Shown in pieces: positions 1 through 8,871 of a stretch of DNA of 64,000 nt. The notes under the pieces are model-generated. The model was not told where the DNA came from and made no database searches. It was given only the letters and a program-made list of their open reading frames with translations. The translations under genes were made by a program, and so were the position numbers. The stretch comes from Thermoplasmata archaeon (GTDB taxonomy: Archaea; Thermoplasmatota; Thermoplasmata; Lutacidiplasmatales; UBA184): NCBI GenBank assembly GCA_022750195.1, contig JAKIWE010000001.1, positions 928,672 through 992,671 on the forward strand, given 5' to 3'. Position 1 is the first letter of the stretch. Each line of letters begins with the position of its first letter.

Positions 1-1
1 C

Positions 2-2812
2 CTGAACGGAAGCGCGATCACCGGCAACCCCGCGCTCCAGACCCCGAGCTACCTGTGGAACCGGACGGTGCTCGCGAACAGCGTGTTCGCCCCCACCGTG
101 ACGATCGCCGCGGGCGCCCACGCCTTGCTCGGGCAGAGCGCGCTGCTCCAGACCTACAAGGACAACACGTCGGTGTCGGGCGTTCCCCAGCCGGCGACCC
201 CGATCCTCTTCAACACCACGGCCCAGACCGTGACGAACGCCCGGTGGGCGAGCTTCGGTCATCTCGTCCTGCCCCCGGACCCTGAGAACCTGACCAAGGC
301 CGACCTGTACCCGACCATCGCCGGCGGCTCGATCATCCTGGACTACGGCACGGCGGTCGGCACCTCCGCGCCGGTCACGCTCAATTACGGCGCGTCGAAC
401 TTCCCGATCGGCACGGCCAACTTCCCGATGGCCGGGGCCGAGGTCGTCCTTCCGCTGCCCCCGGCGACGGTCCAGGGCATCAATGCGTTGGGGTGGACCG
501 CCTTCCTTCAGGCGACCGGCAGCTTCGGTGGCACCAGCCTCGTGAACATCGACGTCGGAACCACCGGGTCGGCGACGCCGGTCAACCTCACCTACGCCCA
601 GTTGGTCACCGTTCCGGCGATCAGTTCGAACATCACCGTCACGGGGGCCGGGTCGATCCTGACAGCGGCCGACAGCTTCTTCGACCTCAACTTCAACCGC
701 TCGTCGCTGACCCCGTGGGGCTCGAGCAAGCTCGAGATCACGAACGGGGCGACGGCGTTCCTCGCCAACCTCTCGCTCTCCTCACCGTGGACCGCGGTCT
801 ACCTGAACGACTCCGCGGTGATGCCGGACGCGTCCAGCACCGCGGTGTTCTACCGGTGGGAACAGGTCCCGGTCGCCGCCTCGGCGGGCATCCCGATCCC
901 GGGGGCCCAGGCGAGCGCGTTCTACGCGAACAACGCGATCCAGCTCAACAATGCCACGGCGACGGCGTACAACAACCTCGGCAGCGCCGACCCCGACCTG
1001 GCCACCTACGTGACCGCGTGGGACAAGCTCGACCACGTCTCCGGCTACGGGATCAGCGACTTCCACGGCAACTCGAACCTGCTGCTGGCGAGCTCCGTGC
1101 TGACCGGCCCGGGGCTCCCCGACGGGACGTATCTGGGCACCTACCACATCGCGGTCGATGTCGCCGCTCTGACGTCGAACGCGACCCAGTGGGTGTACGC
1201 CTCCACGACGCCCTACCCTGCGTCGATGGCTCCGGCGACCCCCGACGTCACGCCCGCCTTCTCCTACCCCGGGTACCTCGCCTCGATCGGTGTGGGCCAG
1301 GTCACCGTCTCGGCGGCCGGCCAGTTGACCGGGTCGGCCTCGGTCGCGATCGGACAGACGCTCACCGTCTCCGCGGTCATCACGAACACCGGGACCGCCT
1401 CGGTCGCGGCGTACACGGCGAACCTCTCCTACAAGCTCGCGGCCCCGCTTCAGCCGAAGCCGGTCGCTGCGACCCTCTCCTTCAACGCCCTCGCGCCGGG
1501 TCACAGCCAGTCGGTGAACCTCTCGTGGCTCGTCAACGAGTCGGTGACCGGGGACCACGGGAAGTTCCTCGCCAACTTCCTCCTCACCGCCACCTGGAAC
1601 GGTGGCGTGGGACCAAACGCCGGGATCGTCGATCTCCTCGTGCCCGTCACGATCCTGCCGGCCCCGATCTCCGTCACGCTCACCCCGCCCGGCACCCAGT
1701 TCGAGGTCGGCCACGACTACTTCGCTCCGGGGACGGTCAACTTCGCCGGCCGCGGCGGCGCGTACATCAACGTCACCGCGATCGGTCCGGGCGGAAGCTT
1801 CCTCCTCAACACCTTCCAGACCCCGAACGGTACCTTCGAGGCCGGGGTGTCGCCGCTCCCCACGATGGGGCCGGGGACCTACACGCTCATCGTGAGCGCC
1901 GAGTACAACACCGTCACCGCCTACGACAACTTCACGAACGCCTACACGATCCCGGGGGCGTCGAGCTCCCAGGGACCGCTCTCCTTCCTGACCAACACCC
2001 TCCTCGGGCTCCCGATCTGGCTGCTCCTCGTGATCGCAGCGATCGGCGTGGGCGCGGTCCTCGCCGCGCTGTTCGTCCTCGGCCGCTCGGCGAAGGGCAA
2101 GCTCGTCGAGTGCGGGGAGTGCGGCGAACTGATCCCCGAGAACGCCACGGTCTGTCCGAAGTGCGGGGCCGAGTTCGAGTCGGACCTCGTCCGGTGCAGC
2201 CGTTGCAGCTCGACGATACCGGCGAACTCGAAGGTCTGCCCCGAATGCTCGGCGCAGCTCCTCGGCAAGGCCGAGGGTGCCGGGGCCGATCCGGAGCAGC
2301 AGGGGTACGCGGACTTCATCGAGCGGTACCGCATCGACGCCCGCAAGGAGCTCGGCGACAACTACAGCGAGGGAGCGTTCTGGGACTGGTGGAAGCGCCA
2401 GGCGACGTACGTCTCCTTCAGCCAGTGGCGCCTGCAGCAGGGCCAGGGGACCCGCAGCGGTATGTCGGCCCCTCCCGGCGGCGACTCCGACGACGTCCCG
2501 GTCATCTCACCCCCTGCCCCGTCGCCTCCGCCTCGACGCGGCGGCGGCGCGGGTGGGGTCACGGCCGGACCGGCCCAAACTCCGGCTCCGACCTCGGCGC
2601 GTCCCTCCTCCACCGCCGCCCGCACGGCCGCCCCGGTCGGACGGGCCCCGCCGACCGCCGCCCCGACGACGCCACCCGCGGCGACGGCCCCGCCCCCTTC
2701 GGCGGTGGCGCCCTCGGCGGGGGGAGCGGCCATGAAGGCGTGCTCGAACTGCGGCAAGGAGATCCCGCCCGACTACCTGGTCTGTCCGTTCTGCGGCGCG
2801 GTGACCCGCTAG
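2..2812 (+). CDS. Large membrane-anchored surface protein with cytoplasmic zinc ribbons (5' end outside window)
   Basis: The reading frame is open to the left edge, so the true start lies outside the window. Residues 1 to about 640 (counted from the GTG at 68) are Thr/Ser/Asn-rich with many N-x-S/T sequons and repeated beta-strand-like stretches, typical of archaeal surface domains; one part resembles CARDB-type repeats. A hydrophobic segment near residues 648-672 is followed by Gly-Lys-Gly-Lys, giving a single membrane anchor. The cytoplasmic tail holds two CxxC...CPxC zinc ribbons (about 680-735), a Pro/Ala/Thr-rich disordered linker and a third ribbon at the very C-terminus (CSNCGKEI...CPFCG). 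No enzyme motif is visible. The exterior domain plus zinc-ribbon tail could be a receptor or scaffold; that is inference. Confidence 0.8.
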   Translation: MNGSAITGNPALQTPSYLWNRTVLANSVFAPTVTIAAGAHALLGQSALLQTYKDNTSVSGVPQPATPILFNTTAQTVTNARWASFGHLVLPPDPENLTKADLYPTIAGGSIILDYGTAVGTSAPVTLNYGASNFPIGTANFPMAGAEVVLPLPPATVQGINALGWTAFLQATGSFGGTSLVNIDVGTTGSATPVNLTYAQLVTVPAISSNITVTGAGSILTAADSFFDLNFNRSSLTPWGSSKLEITNGATAFLANLSLSSPWTAVYLNDSAVMPDASSTAVFYRWEQVPVAASAGIPIPGAQASAFYANNAIQLNNATATAYNNLGSADPDLATYVTAWDKLDHVSGYGISDFHGNSNLLLASSVLTGPGLPDGTYLGTYHIAVDVAALTSNATQWVYASTTPYPASMAPATPDVTPAFSYPGYLASIGVGQVTVSAAGQLTGSASVAIGQTLTVSAVITNTGTASVAAYTANLSYKLAAPLQPKPVAATLSFNALAPGHSQSVNLSWLVNESVTGDHGKFLANFLLTATWNGGVGPNAGIVDLLVPVTILPAPISVTLTPPGTQFEVGHDYFAPGTVNFAGRGGAYINVTAIGPGGSFLLNTFQTPNGTFEAGVSPLPTMGPGTYTLIVSAEYNTVTAYDNFTNAYTIPGASSSQGPLSFLTNTLLGLPIWLLLVIAAIGVGAVLAALFVLGRSAKGKLVECGECGELIPENATVCPKCGAEFESDLVRCSRCSSTIPANSKVCPECSAQLLGKAEGAGADPEQQGYADFIERYRIDARKELGDNYSEGAFWDWWKRQATYVSFSQWRLQQGQGTRSGMSAPPGGDSDDVPVISPPAPSPPPRRGGGAGGVTAGPAQTPAPTSARPSSTAARTAAPVGRAPPTAAPTTPPAATAPPPSAVAPSAGGAAMKACSNCGKEIPPDYLVCPFCGAVTR

Positions 2813-2875
2813 GCCCGCGCAACCCCCATCGTCCCCGGCGCGGTTCCACGGCGCCGGGGCGCCGCTTTCCGACCG

Positions 2876-2885
2876 CCTTTTATGC
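2876..2885 (+). promoter_or_regulatory. Box A (TATA) promoter of the adenosylhomocysteinase gene
   Basis: CCTTTTATGC sits about 35 nt upstream of the ATG at 2916 in an otherwise GC-rich gap, which predicts a transcript with only about 10 nt of leader. Confidence 0.55.
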
Positions 2886-2915
2886 GACGCGAACTGATGC
2901 GCCGCGGCGCATCGG

Positions 2916-4148
2916 ATGACGGGGGAGCAGCGCACCGGGGAGCTCAAGATCGCCTGGGCGCGCTCCCACATGCCGGTCCTCGAAGGGATCCGACGTCGCT
3001 TGGAGGCGGAGCACCCGTTCCGGGGGCTCACGCTCTCGGTCGTCCTCCACGTTGAGGCGAAGACGGCCGCGCTGGCGCTCGCCCTTCGCGCCGGCGGAGG
3101 CGACGTGCACCTCGCCGCTGGGAACCCGCTCTCCACGGACGACGACGTCGTGGCCGCGCTGAACGCGGACGGACTGCCCACCCTCGCGCGCAAGGGGGAG
3201 TCGGTCGCCGACTTTCACCAGGGCGTCCGCGCGATGCTGGACGCCGACCCGGACCTGATCGTTGACGACGGCGCCGACCTCGTGGCCCTCGCCCACACCG
3301 AGCGGGCGGACCGCGGGAAGATCCTGGGCTCGACCGAAGAGACGACCACGGGGATCACGCGACTGCGGGCGATGGAGAAGCACGGCGCGCTCCGGTGGCC
3401 GGCGATCGACGTCAACGACGCGACGATGAAGCACCTGTTCGACAACCGGTTCGGCACCGGTCAGTCGACCCTGGACGGCATCATGAACGCCACGAACCTG
3501 CTCATCGCCGGCCGCGTGGCCGTCGTCGCGGGCTACGGCTGGTGCGGCCGCGGGGTCGCCTCGCGCCTTCGAGGCCTGGGCGCGGAGGTCGTCGTCACCG
3601 AGATCGACCCGGTGAAGGCGATCGAAGCCCGGCTCGAAGGGTTCCGAGTTCTCCCGATGCTCGACGCGGCTAAGGTCGCCGATCTGATCGTCACGGTCAC
3701 CGGCAACCGGGACGTGGTCCGGGCGGAGCACCTCAAGGTCGTGAAGAACGGTTGTCTGCTCGCCAACGCCGGCCACTTCGATATCGAGATCAACAAGCCG
3801 GACCTCGAAGGGATGGCCGTGAGCCACGCCCTCGCCCGACCGGGCGTGGAGACCTACCAGTTCGCCGACGGGCGACGCGTCCACCTGCTCGCGGACGGAC
3901 GACTCGTCAATCTCGCGACCGGGCAGGGCCATCCGGTCGAGATCATGGACCTCTCCTTTGCGTTGCAGGCGCGCAGCGCCGAGCATCTGGCGAAGCACGG
4001 GAAATCGATGGCGGTGAAGGTCCACGCTGTCCCGGCGGAGATCGACCGGGAGGTGGCGGCCGCCGCTCTCGGCCCTCTCGGCGCCGCGATCGATGAGCTC
4101 ACCGCCGTCCAGCGGACCTATCTCGATTCGTGGCAGGGGGGGTCGTGA
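2916..4148 (+). CDS. ahcY: S-adenosylhomocysteinase family enzyme
   Basis: NAD-dependent hydrolysis of S-adenosylhomocysteine (or, in some archaea, S-inosylhomocysteine) to homocysteine, which recycles methyl-group metabolism. The 410-aa length fits the shorter archaeal form. Diagnostic segments are HVEAKTAALALAL near residue 50, NPLSTDDDVVAAL, the DDGADLV motif near 117, EETTTGITRL, FDNRFGTGQSTLDGI, and the Rossmann loop GYGWCGRGVASRLRGLGAEV near 207. The ATG at 2916 leaves 18 residues before the conserved MPVLEGIRRR helix, as in homologues. The gene overlaps gcvH, so the two are co-transcribed, which links methyl-cycle and one-carbon functions. Whether adenosine or inosine is released cannot be decided from sequence. 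Confidence 0.92.
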   Translation: MTGEQRTGELKIAWARSHMPVLEGIRRRLEAEHPFRGLTLSVVLHVEAKTAALALALRAGGGDVHLAAGNPLSTDDDVVAALNADGLPTLARKGESVADFHQGVRAMLDADPDLIVDDGADLVALAHTERADRGKILGSTEETTTGITRLRAMEKHGALRWPAIDVNDATMKHLFDNRFGTGQSTLDGIMNATNLLIAGRVAVVAGYGWCGRGVASRLRGLGAEVVVTEIDPVKAIEARLEGFRVLPMLDAAKVADLIVTVTGNRDVVRAEHLKVVKNGCLLANAGHFDIEINKPDLEGMAVSHALARPGVETYQFADGRRVHLLADGRLVNLATGQGHPVEIMDLSFALQARSAEHLAKHGKSMAVKVHAVPAEIDREVAAAALGPLGAAIDELTAVQRTYLDSWQGGS

Positions 4149-4537
4149 GCCCGTCGCGTTTGCCGGAGGAGTTGCGCTACACCGCCACGCACGAGTGGCT
4201 TCGTCTCGAGGGGGACCATGCCACCGTGGGGATCACCGACCACGCCCAGGCGGAGCTGACCGACATCGTCTTCGTCGACCTGCCCAGGGTCCCGAAGGAG
4301 GTCAAGGCCGGCGAGAGCGTCCTCGTCCTAGAGTCGGTCAAGACCGTCGCCGACGTCTACGCTCCGATGATGGGCACCGTCCTCGAGGCGAACCCGGCCC
4401 TGAAGGCCAAACCGGGACTCATCAACGTCGACCCGTACGGAGAGGGCTGGCTGTACAAGATCCGTCTCGCGGGGGCCTCGCCTCCTTCGGGTCTTCTGTC
4501 GGCGGCAGAGTACCGCGCCCAGATCGGCGAAGGCTGA
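4145..4537 (+). CDS. gcvH: Glycine cleavage system H protein
   Basis: Lipoyl carrier protein that shuttles the aminomethyl group in the glycine cleavage complex. The family pattern THEWLR...HAQAELTDIVFVDLP...GESVLVLESVKTVADVYAP is complete; the lipoylated lysine is K66 in ESVK. I prefer the GTG at 4145, which forms a GTGA overlap with the ahcY stop behind a G-rich Shine-Dalgarno; an in-frame GTG at 4130 would add five residues. Length (130 aa) is normal. No gcvT or gcvP gene is visible in the window. H protein can also serve as a lipoate donor or relay, so activity in glycine cleavage here is not proven. Confidence 0.93.
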   Translation: MSPSRLPEELRYTATHEWLRLEGDHATVGITDHAQAELTDIVFVDLPRVPKEVKAGESVLVLESVKTVADVYAPMMGTVLEANPALKAKPGLINVDPYGEGWLYKIRLAGASPPSGLLSAAEYRAQIGEG

Positions 4538-4653
4538 GCTCTCTCGGGACGGATCCCCCCGATCGGCGGCACCGCCACCGGGGCCGGACCGGCCCTCGAA
4601 GAGCTTGGCGCGCGAGCGCTAGCGCGCTTCTCCCGGGGAAAAACTCGGCTTCG

Positions 4654-4662
4654 GACTATATG
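4654..4662 (+). promoter_or_regulatory. Box A promoter of the DHFR-like gene
   Basis: ACTATATGC lies 41-49 nt upstream of the ATG at 4703. A Shine-Dalgarno GGAGGGGG at 4687-4694 precedes the start, so this is a leadered transcript, unlike many neighbours. Confidence 0.55.
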
Positions 4663-4702
4663 CGGAGCGCATCTTTTCCAGCACACGGAGGGGGTCCCCC
4701 CC

Positions 4703-5293
4703 ATGCGCAAGATCACCGCAAGTCTGTACATGACGCTGGACGGCCGCGGCGCGTTCCCGAAGTATCCTGGATGGGACCGGGACACGAAGGAGGCGAACGA
4801 CATGTGGCGCGAGATGTGGCTGAACCGGTTCGACGACGTCACGACCGTGATCATGGGCCGGAGGTCGTTCCTTGGTCACCGACGTGTTTGGACCGAGAAG
4901 GCGAGGAAACCGACCGACCCGAAGTTCCTGGTCGACTACTCCCGGTGGCTCGACGCCGTCGACAAGGTGTGCCTGTCGCACCGATTGAAATCACCGGGGT
5001 GGGAGAACTCCCGGATCTTGAAGGGCGACCTTTCGAAGATCGTGGCCAAGCTCAAGCGGGAGAAGGGCGGGAATATCATCGCGGAGGGGGGTCCGAGACT
5101 GGTCCTCGAGTTCCTCCGGCGGGGGCTCGCGGACGACTACTGGCTCGTCGTGCAGCCCGTGGTCTACGGGAAGGGTCCACAGTACTGGGGTCCGATGGAG
5201 GCCCAGGCGACCCTCAAACTGCTCACCTCCAAGACCATGGAAGACGGAGAGCTGCTCCTGCACTACGAGACCGTTCGGGGTTTCCGCGCGTAA
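4703..5293 (+). CDS. Dihydrofolate reductase / RibD-C family reductase
   Basis: A 196-aa protein with the RibD C-terminal / DHFR-like fold. It starts with ITASLYMTLDGRG (the family's substrate-binding first strand), contains TTVIMGRRSF (NADPH-binding 'MGRxT/S' motif), and ends with the GGNIIAEGGPRLVLEFLRRG strand-helix seen in RibD-type reductases. The family includes many soluble NADPH-dependent reductases of unknown substrate. It stands alone behind its own promoter, so the context gives no pathway. The dedicated riboflavin-type reductase of this genome is more likely the gene at 22355, so this one is probably a paralogue with another role. Confidence 0.78.
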   Translation: MRKITASLYMTLDGRGAFPKYPGWDRDTKEANDMWREMWLNRFDDVTTVIMGRRSFLGHRRVWTEKARKPTDPKFLVDYSRWLDAVDKVCLSHRLKSPGWENSRILKGDLSKIVAKLKREKGGNIIAEGGPRLVLEFLRRGLADDYWLVVQPVVYGKGPQYWGPMEAQATLKLLTSKTMEDGELLLHYETVRGFRA

Positions 5294-5471
5294 CGGAAGG
5301 CGGCCTCGTCGGACTCTCGGAGCTCGTCCAGGGGTATCACCCTCGGAGGACGACGCCCGTCGCTTCCTCGCCATACACGGTGCCGAACGCGTTTCCCGTT
5401 CGCGGAGGACGCCTACCTCGAAGGGCCGAAAGGGCGGGGCTCCTGCGTAGGAGCGCACTTCGCCCGACGGG
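5294..5471. other. Intergenic, no recognisable gene
   Basis: This gap lies between convergent genes. It contains a short hairpin (GCTCCTGCGTAGGAGC, about 5440-5455) that could act in 3'-end formation for either gene. I see no tRNA, box C/D or credible ORF. Confidence 0.3.
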
Positions 5472-7379
5472 CTAGTGGCCCTTGAATTTCGGCTTACGGC
5501 GCTCGAGGAAGGCGTTCATCCCTTCCTTCCGGTCCTCGGTCCAGAAGGTGTGGCCCGCCGATTCGGCCTCGAGGCGCAGGGCCGCATCGAGCGAGGCATC
5601 CATCCCTCGGTCGATCACGGCCTTCACGCTCGAGAGGCCGAACGGTGCGCGCTCGGCGATCTGCTCGGCGAGCGCCTGGACCTCGGCGCGGGCGGTCGCC
5701 TCCGGTACGAGCCGCGCGACGAACCCAAGCCGTGCCGCCTCGTCGGCATAGACCGCCGTCCCGGAGTACACCAACATCTTCGTCCGGGCCCGACCGATGA
5801 GCCGCGTGAGCCGGCTCGCGCCTCCGAACCCCGGATGGATGCCGACCGTGGTCTCGGGGAGCCCTAGCTGGGCGCCCTCGGCGGCGACGATGAAATCGCA
5901 GGCGAGAGCGAGCTCGAGTCCGCCCCCGAGCGCGTACCCCTCGACGAGCGCCAGTACGGGCCGGGGGAACTCCTCGATCCGCTTGCAGACCCTCTGGCCG
6001 TGGAATCCGAACTCTCGGCCTTCTTCGACGGTCTTCTTCGCCATCTCGGCGATGTCGGCGCCCGCGGCGAAGACCGGGGACGCACCGGCCAGCACCACCA
6101 CGCGCACCGACGGTTCGTTCTCGAGGGCGCGGAACGCCTCGTCGAGCTGGTCCAGGACCTCGGTGTTGAGCGAGTTCAGCACCTCAGGGCGGTCGAGGAG
6201 CACCCAGGCGACCGGGCCCGGACGCTCGGTGCGAACGTACCGGAGCGGCCAGCGGGTCTCGCCCCGCTCGGCCCGCATCTTGAGCTCCCGGGAGACCGGG
6301 AAGGCGGGGCCCCACCGGCGCGCATGCGCTTCGACGAGTTCGAACGCCCGACGAAGCCCGGTCTGGTTGAGCAAGCCGAACGGACCTTTCGCCCAGCGAA
6401 GCCCGACCACGGCCGCCCGGTCGACGGCCTCGGGGCTCGCGACGCCCTCCTCCACGAGCCGGGCCGAGATCCCGATGACGAGACCGAGCAGACGGTCGCG
6501 GACGAGGTCCTTGAGCCCCGGTTCGACCCGCGAAGACTTCCAATCCCACGGGGTGCCGGCCCGGAACTGCGCCTCGAGCGCCTTCGAGGGGGCGTACGCC
6601 GGTCCGAACGATTTTTCGAGCGAGCCCATCGAGTGGAAGGCGATCGGGATCCCGGTGACGTTCATCAGCTCGAACGGACCGAGGGTCGTGCCGAACAGCT
6701 CCCGTCCGACCTCCTCGATCGTCGCCGGGGTGGCGGCCATCTCCTCCACGAGCCGCGTGGCTTCGTTCAGGTACGGGACGAAGAACCGGTTCACGGCAAA
6801 GCCGGCGCTGTCCTTCACCCGCACCGGGATCTTGCGGAGGCGGTAGCCGAACGCTTCGAGCGCCCCCATCGTCAGCGGGTCGGTCTGAGGGCCGGCGATG
6901 ATCTCGAGCAGCCGGTTCACGGCGGCCGGGAAGAAGAAGTGCAGGCCGGCGAACCGGCCGGGATTAGGAACCGCCGAAGCGAGCGCCGCGACGCTCAGGG
7001 AGGAGGTGTTGGTGGCGACCACCGCGTCGGGGCGTAGGTGCGGTCCGACTTCGGTAAACAGCGCGCGCTTCACGGCCTCGTCCTCGAAGACCGCTTCGAC
7101 GACGAGCGCGGCGCCGCCGACGGCGGCGGCGAGGTCGGTCGTGAAGACGATCCGGCCCAGGATCTCGGATTTGGCCGCCGGGGTGAGCTTCTTGCGTTGG
7201 ATCGCGCCGTCGAGCGTCGCCTCGATGAGCGACCGGCCCCGGGCGATCGCGGCGTCGTCCACGTCCCGCACGCGCACGGAGAAGCCCGCCTGCGCGCACG
7301 CCTGCGCGATCCCGCTGCCCATGTTCCCCGCCCCGAGCACGGCGACCGGTTCCGGCGGTTGGAGCGTCGCGAGCGGCAT
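5472..7379 (-). CDS. Fused 3-hydroxyacyl-CoA dehydrogenase / enoyl-CoA hydratase
   Basis: A bifunctional beta-oxidation-type enzyme: the N-terminal half oxidises 3-hydroxyacyl-CoA with NAD and the C-terminal crotonase half hydrates enoyl-CoA. The start is set at the ATG (7379) of MPLATLQPPEPVAVLGAG; an upstream extension is low-complexity. The NAD-binding loop GAGNMGSGIAQA is near residues 15-26, NTSSLSV and the catalytic-region HFFFPA follow, and the helical C-domain ends near 370. The crotonase part has ASPVFAAGADI (oxyanion hole), YALGGGLELALACDF and the glutamate motif LPETTVGIHPGFGG. Length (635 aa) matches archaeal fusions such as the bifunctional crotonyl-CoA hydratase/3-hydroxybutyryl-CoA dehydrogenase. 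It may work in fatty-acid or amino-acid degradation; no acyl-CoA dehydrogenase or thiolase is adjacent. Confidence 0.9.
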   Translation of the reverse strand: MPLATLQPPEPVAVLGAGNMGSGIAQACAQAGFSVRVRDVDDAAIARGRSLIEATLDGAIQRKKLTPAAKSEILGRIVFTTDLAAAVGGAALVVEAVFEDEAVKRALFTEVGPHLRPDAVVATNTSSLSVAALASAVPNPGRFAGLHFFFPAAVNRLLEIIAGPQTDPLTMGALEAFGYRLRKIPVRVKDSAGFAVNRFFVPYLNEATRLVEEMAATPATIEEVGRELFGTTLGPFELMNVTGIPIAFHSMGSLEKSFGPAYAPSKALEAQFRAGTPWDWKSSRVEPGLKDLVRDRLLGLVIGISARLVEEGVASPEAVDRAAVVGLRWAKGPFGLLNQTGLRRAFELVEAHARRWGPAFPVSRELKMRAERGETRWPLRYVRTERPGPVAWVLLDRPEVLNSLNTEVLDQLDEAFRALENEPSVRVVVLAGASPVFAAGADIAEMAKKTVEEGREFGFHGQRVCKRIEEFPRPVLALVEGYALGGGLELALACDFIVAAEGAQLGLPETTVGIHPGFGGASRLTRLIGRARTKMLVYSGTAVYADEAARLGFVARLVPEATARAEVQALAEQIAERAPFGLSSVKAVIDRGMDASLDAALRLEAESAGHTFWTEDRKEGMNAFLERRKPKFKGH

Positions 7380-7434
7380 CGTTGCGAAGGAGCTTCCCGC
7401 GGGAGGGCCCGCGGTCGGCGCCAGACGGTGGGCA

Positions 7435-7445
7435 GCTTTTAATGG
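7435..7445. promoter_or_regulatory. Bidirectional box A between the dehydrogenase fusion and the GNAT gene
   Basis: GCTTTTAATGG reads as a TATA element on both strands (CCATTAAAAGC on minus). It lies about 60 nt from the minus-strand ATG at 7379 and upstream of the plus-strand GNAT gene. Confidence 0.5.
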
Positions 7446-7590
7446 TTGGGCCGGGGCGGCTCCGATTCCGCCATAACCTCGGTGAGGTCGCCGGGCGGGG
7501 GCGCTCTCCATCGACGTCGAACCGCTGCTCCGCGAGGAACGAGAGTTCGTCCACACCCTGGGCGGCTACTCGCTCAGCCTGCACGGCGGG

Positions 7591-8346
7591 GTGTTCGTCG
7601 TCCATGAGAAGATCCCGTTCCCCCGGTTCAATTTCGTCCAGGAGGTCGACGTCCAACGGGAGCGCTCGACCGGATTCTTCGAGGTCGCCCTCGACCACTA
7701 TTTCCAACGGGCGATCCGACCGACCTTCCGAGTCGCCACCGACGCTTCGGTCCACGCGGGTGCCACGCTCGAACTGCTCGGCTTCCACCGGCGGCCCACC
7801 GAACTAGCCTTGCTCCACACGACCACCCGGGGCGGCCGCCCGACGGAGGAGCCCTCGATCGAGGTGCGCCCCGCTCGACCGGAGGAGCTCGAGTCCGTGG
7901 TCACCTCCTTTGCGAGCCCCCCGGAGCAGTTGGAGTTGCGACGGCACCTCGAAGTCGCGTGGGACCGGCCGGGTCGACAGGAGAAGCTCACGCCGCTCCT
8001 AGGGTTCCGCGACGGAAAGCCGGTCGTCACGGCGCTCCTTCATCGCTACCGCTCCACCACCGGGATCCACGGCGTCGCGACCCAACCGGGCGCTCGAGGG
8101 AGCGGGGTCGCCACGGCCCTCGTCCGCCGAGCCATGGCGGGGGACCTGACCCCGGAGGGTGGGTCGATCTGGCTGCTCTCCGAGCACGCGTCGCTCGAAC
8201 GCCACTTGGCCCCTTTGGGATTCGGGAAGGTCGCGAGTTACACGGTCTTCGACCTGCCTCCGGACGCCGAGCTCAGCCTCCCGCCTCCCGGGCCACCGAC
8301 CCCGGCCCGCTGGCGGCCACCCCGAGGTCGGACGAGATCCCCCTAA
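7591..8346 (+). CDS. GNAT-family acetyltransferase (N-terminus probably longer)
   Basis: The C-terminal half has the acetyl-CoA-binding motif A of GNAT enzymes (GVATQPGARGSGVATALVRRAM) and a following acidic strand; the substrate is unknown. The N-terminal ~90 residues form a separate domain containing FPRFNFVQEV. The first usual start codon is the GTG at 7591, but the same frame stays open and protein-like back to about 7486 (LSIDVEPLLREEREF followed by VHTLGGYSLSLHGG). No ATG, GTG or TTG occurs there. Either a non-standard start is used or a base is missing in the G-rich stretch 7488-7500, where a GTG at 7482 is one base out of frame. Coordinates given are therefore a minimum. Confidence 0.7.
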   Translation: MFVVHEKIPFPRFNFVQEVDVQRERSTGFFEVALDHYFQRAIRPTFRVATDASVHAGATLELLGFHRRPTELALLHTTTRGGRPTEEPSIEVRPARPEELESVVTSFASPPEQLELRRHLEVAWDRPGRQEKLTPLLGFRDGKPVVTALLHRYRSTTGIHGVATQPGARGSGVATALVRRAMAGDLTPEGGSIWLLSEHASLERHLAPLGFGKVASYTVFDLPPDAELSLPPPGPPTPARWRPPRGRTRSP

Positions 8347-8397
8347 CGGAAGTCCGGCGGCCTACGGTTCAAGAGCCGGGAAGGAGTCGGCCCAAGG

Positions 8398-8835
8398 ATG
8401 ATCGCGCTCGCCGATGTGGCCGTCGTCGTCTCGGACGCCAAGGCCTCCGCTGCCTGGTGGCAGAAGAACCTGGGCTTCTCCGAGTTCATCGTGGGGGGCA
8501 CCGGGCACGCGATCCTCGTGGCCCCGCCCGGCGACCGGTTCGTCCTCCACCTCTGCGAGGGGTTCGCGCCCGCGGAAACCGGGAACACCGGCATCGCCTT
8601 CCTCACGGACGAGATCGACCGACTGATCGCTCGGATGGTCCGGGGCGGCGTGACGTTCCCGGAGCCGGTGAAGGCCGAGAGCTGGGGGAAGATCGCGAAG
8701 TTCGCCGACCCCGACGGGAACATCTTCTGGCTCATCGAGGCCCCCACAGCGATGGTCCGGGAAACCCTCCGGTCCCGCGCCCCGGTGCCGAAGCGAGCCG
8801 CCCCCAAACGTCGAGCACGACCCCGGAAGCGCTAG
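8398..8835 (+). CDS. VOC (glyoxalase/bleomycin resistance) family protein
   Basis: A 145-aa single-module VOC protein. The pattern is ADVAVVVSDAKASAAWWQKNLGF at the N-terminus, a central strand VLHLCEG, and KFADPDGNIFWLIE near the C-terminus, the usual second metal-ligand strand. Such proteins are metal-dependent lyases, epimerases or dioxygenases, or non-catalytic resistance proteins. The canonical first ligand position is hydrophobic (ALADVAVVV), so metal binding may be incomplete. The last 20 residues are Lys/Arg/Pro-rich. It may be co-transcribed with the GNAT gene 51 nt upstream. Substrate unknown. Confidence 0.8.
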   Translation: MIALADVAVVVSDAKASAAWWQKNLGFSEFIVGGTGHAILVAPPGDRFVLHLCEGFAPAETGNTGIAFLTDEIDRLIARMVRGGVTFPEPVKAESWGKIAKFADPDGNIFWLIEAPTAMVRETLRSRAPVPKRAAPKRRARPRKR

Positions 8836-8871
8836 CCCATCGCCCGGCGGAGCCCGGCGAGGAACGACCGA

